Shown here: positions 4,341-6,308 of the stretch, one piece after another
Layout of the letters: each line of letters opens with the position of its first letter
Numbering within the stretch: the first letter of the stretch is position 1
Origin: an uncultured Myxococcales bacterium
GTDB taxonomy: Bacteria > Myxococcota_A > UBA9042
Direction of reading: 5' to 3'
Assembly (NCBI GenBank): GCA_903917305.1
Contig: CAIXAA010000638.1
Span: forward strand, 1 to 6,308
Length of the DNA: 6,308 nt
Translations under genes and position numbers: made by a program
The notes under the pieces: model-generated
The model's input: the letters and a program-made list of their open reading frames with translations, nothing else
Database searches by the model: none
What the model was told of the DNA's origin: nothing

Positions 4341-6191
4341 ATGGACCTTTGCCAACGCTGGCTGCAAGCGCACGGCGCGAATGCCGCGGATTGTGAGGCG
4401 CTGAGCCTGGTTGCCCGGCAGCGGGCGCAGCGCTACGACATGCCGATGTGCTGGGTCTGGCCGCTGGTGGTCGCGCTGCTCGACGCCCTGGCGCCGCTGC
4501 TCGTGCTCGGTCGTTGGCAGCGGGCGCGGACGCTGGACGCCGACGCCTTGGACGCGCTGGAGCAGGCGCTGCACCACCACCGCTGGCCGTGGCCGAGAAT
4601 CCTGTGGCAGCTTGCGCGGTTGCCCCTGTGGGAAGCGCTGTATGGCGGCGCGCGGGCTCTGGAACCGGTTCCGGCCCCCACTCCGACGAGTCCGCTGGAC
4701 TCGCCGGTCCCTTCGGGCACGTGGGGCCCCTTGGTTCCGGCTCCGGTTCCGGATCCGGCTCCGGTTGCGCAGCCTGCGGCAACGCGTTTCGATGTCATCG
4801 TGGTGGGTTCTGGCGCAGGCGGCGCACCCGTGGCCACCGAACTGGCGCAACATGGCCTGCGCGTTGCCATTCTTGAAGCCGGCGGTCCGGTTGTGCCGCT
4901 GCCGCCGCCGCGCGCGCTGGAGAGCTACTACGGCCACCAAGGCATGATTGCCGCGATGAACCAGGGCCTGCTGGCGGTGCTCATCGGTCGCGGCGCTGGT
5001 GGCACGACCGCCATCAACTCCGGCACGTCGCTTGCCCCGCCTGCGGAGTGGCTGGCGCGCTGGGATGTCGCCACGGGCGGCGATTTCTGCAAGGAACTTC
5101 CACCCTTTGTCGCGCTGGCGTCGGAGCGCATCGGCGTGACCGTGCCGCCCGCCTCGCTGCTCGGCGCCTCCGCGCACCTGTTCGAGCGCGGGCTGCAAGC
5201 CCAAGGTCGCACGGGGGCTTACGTCCTGCCGCGCAATGCCCCGAATTGCAAGGGGTCTGGCGTATGCTGTTTCGGCTGTCCAACCGGCGCCAAGCAGAGC
5301 ACCGACCGTTCCTTCCTGCCGGCCGCCGTGCAAGCTGGTGCCGAACTGCGCCTGCACACACGCGTCACCGACATTCGCGAGGATGCCGACGGCGTGCGTG
5401 TCACGGTGTCCGGGCCAGACGGCGAGAGCGAACTGCGCGCGCGGCATCTGGTTCTTTCGGCTGGCGCCTTGGCGACGCCGGGCCTGATCCGGCGCGGCGC
5501 GCTGGGGCCGAGTTGGCGCAAAGCGGGGCAGCACCTCAAGATCCACCCGGCGACCAAGGTGTTCGGCCTGTTCGAGCAGCCGGTGCATGGCGAAATCGGC
5601 GTGCCGCAAGGCATGGGCTACCAGCCGCCGGAGCTGGAACGCGTTGTCCTCGAAGGCATCTTCACGCCGCGCAGCACCGTGGCGCCGGTGGTCGCGGCAG
5701 CCGGGCAGCGGGCGCGGTGGTGGCTGGAACACGCGGATCGTCTGGCGAGTTTTGGCCTCATGGTGCGGGATCGCGGCCATGGCAGCGTGCGGGAGGTCGC
5801 TGGCTGGCCGGTGCTCAGCTACCGCCTGCACCCCGAGGATGCGCTGGACATGGCGCGCGGCGTTCTGCTCATCGCCGAGACGTGGTTTGCCGCGGGGGCG
5901 CAGGCCGTGCTGCTGCCGGTCGCGGGCATCGCCAATGAGCCGAGGTCTTTGGAAGATCTGCGCAAGATCCGCCCGGAGGACATCACGCCGTCGCGGCTGG
6001 CTGCCAGCGGCTTCCATCCGCAAGGCACGGCGGGCATCGGCCGCGTGGTCGACCGCGATTTGCGCCTGACTTCGCGCATTTCCGTGTGCGACGGCTCGGT
6101 CCTGCCCGACACGCCGGGCGTCAATCCGCAGCTCACCATCATGGGGCTGTCGTTGCGCCTGGCGCAGCGCTTGAAGCGCGAGCTGGCCTGA
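4341..6191 (+). CDS. GMC-family FAD-dependent oxidoreductase (alcohol/sterol oxidase-like)
   Basis: This 616-residue enzyme probably oxidises an alcohol group on a lipid, sterol or long-chain substrate using FAD. The FAD-binding Rossmann motif is VVGSGAGGAPVATELAQHG (Gly156, 158, 161) with the ribose-binding Glu179 in AILEAGG. GRGAGGTTAINSG (216-228) is the second conserved GMC block. A Cys cluster follows (C303, C309, C310, C313 in CKGSGVCCFGCPTGAK), as in long-chain fatty alcohol oxidase-like members. LVLSAGALATPGLI (370-382) matches the second GMC signature. The C-terminal domain has the expected catalytic pair, His559 (FHPQGTAGIG) and Asn595 (DGSVLPDTPGVNPQLTI). About 145 residues precede the FAD domain: a hydrophobic segment (37-57) that may anchor it to the membrane, a Trp-rich amphipathic part, and a Pro/Ala/Val linker (108-147). 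No export signal is visible, so it is probably cytoplasmic and membrane-associated. It is the second gene of the rightward operon, 15 bp after the calycin gene. The exact substrate cannot be read from sequence. Confidence 0.93.
   Translation: MDLCQRWLQAHGANAADCEALSLVARQRAQRYDMPMCWVWPLVVALLDALAPLLVLGRWQRARTLDADALDALEQALHHHRWPWPRILWQLARLPLWEALYGGARALEPVPAPTPTSPLDSPVPSGTWGPLVPAPVPDPAPVAQPAATRFDVIVVGSGAGGAPVATELAQHGLRVAILEAGGPVVPLPPPRALESYYGHQGMIAAMNQGLLAVLIGRGAGGTTAINSGTSLAPPAEWLARWDVATGGDFCKELPPFVALASERIGVTVPPASLLGASAHLFERGLQAQGRTGAYVLPRNAPNCKGSGVCCFGCPTGAKQSTDRSFLPAAVQAGAELRLHTRVTDIREDADGVRVTVSGPDGESELRARHLVLSAGALATPGLIRRGALGPSWRKAGQHLKIHPATKVFGLFEQPVHGEIGVPQGMGYQPPELERVVLEGIFTPRSTVAPVVAAAGQRARWWLEHADRLASFGLMVRDRGHGSVREVAGWPVLSYRLHPEDALDMARGVLLIAETWFAAGAQAVLLPVAGIANEPRSLEDLRKIRPEDITPSRLAASGFHPQGTAGIGRVVDRDLRLTSRISVCDGSVLPDTPGVNPQLTIMGLSLRLAQRLKRELA
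4733..4768 (+). repeat. In-frame hexanucleotide repeat encoding a Pro-rich linker
   Basis: Six consecutive 6-bp units (GGTTCC, GGCTCC, GGTTCC, GGATCC, GGCTCC, GGTTGC) encode alternating V/A/D-Pro dipeptides (PAPVPDPAPVA) just before the FAD domain of the GMC enzyme. Length changes in whole units would keep the reading frame, so the linker could vary between strains. Confidence 0.75.
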
Positions 6192-6206
6192 AATTGCGCC
6201 CTGAAC

Positions 6207-6308
6207 TCACCACGGAATCTTCAGTACGCTCTCGGCAATCGCCTGGATCAGCACGCCTTTGGCGGCGATGTCGGCGTTGGTCGAGTCCTGCGCCGTGAGC
6301 ACGAAGTC
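6207..6308 (-). CDS. C-terminal end of an unidentified gene (5' part beyond window)
   Basis: The minus strand from the right edge reads 33 codons (DFVLTAQDSTNADIAAKG, then VLIQAIAESVLKIPW) to a TGA at 6209-6207. Amino-acid composition and GC-rich third positions look like real coding, and the helix-like ending with a terminal Trp is plausible for a protein C-terminus. I do not recognise a family from this fragment. It converges on the GMC gene with only 15 bp between the two stops (6192-6206), and no terminator hairpin is visible there. Confidence 0.6.
   Translation of the reverse strand, partial: DFVLTAQDSTNADIAAKGVLIQAIAESVLKIPW

Noticed and set aside
2448..6023. 1191-codon open frame on the minus strand covering the whole rightward operon
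   Set aside because: It is antisense to two well-supported genes with clear domain motifs, its product is Arg/Gln/Ala-rich low complexity with no recognisable domain, and long antisense frames are expected in GC-rich DNA.
6192..6206. Possible bidirectional terminator between the convergent genes
   Set aside because: The 15-bp gap shows no inverted repeat with a T-run on either strand.

Overview
The window is GC-rich, densely coding DNA and is almost certainly bacterial. A DUF2330-type secreted protein, a cysteine-rich lipoprotein with aspartate/alanine-rich low-complexity stretches, and compact operons with strong Shine-Dalgarno sites together suggest a myxobacterium-like member of the Myxococcota/Deltaproteobacteria. 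This is an inference from family distribution; no taxonomic marker gene is present.

Layout: two operons diverge from a 148-bp control region (2774-2921). Leftward (minus strand) run a TetR-family regulator (2773-2147, GTG start), a small lipoprotein of unknown function (2133-1519) and a DUF2330 exported protein (1467 to beyond the left edge, 489 residues visible). Rightward (plus strand) run a membrane protein in which four transmembrane helices are fused to a tocopherol-cyclase/CrtC-like calycin domain (2922-4325) and, 15 bp later, a GMC-family FAD-dependent oxidoreductase with an extra N-terminal region and a Pro-rich linker (4341-6191). The last 102 bases hold the 3' end of an unidentified convergent minus-strand gene, whose stop is only 15 bp from the GMC stop.

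Control region: it contains a near-perfect 20-bp palindrome (2861-2880) and a diverged second copy on the opposite strand (2829-2848). Their centres are 32 bp apart, about three helical turns. This is what one would expect of an operator for two dimers of the neighbouring TetR protein, acting on both operons. A -35/extended -10 promoter for the tetR operon can be proposed at 2793-2821.

Working model (inference): the rightward pair is a small lipid-modification module. A membrane-anchored calycin protein binds or converts a hydrophobic substrate (isoprenoid, carotenoid, sterol or fatty alcohol), and the GMC enzyme oxidises an alcohol group on it. TetR would sense a lipophilic ligand and derepress the module. 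The leftward envelope proteins share the regulator's transcript and may be co-regulated.
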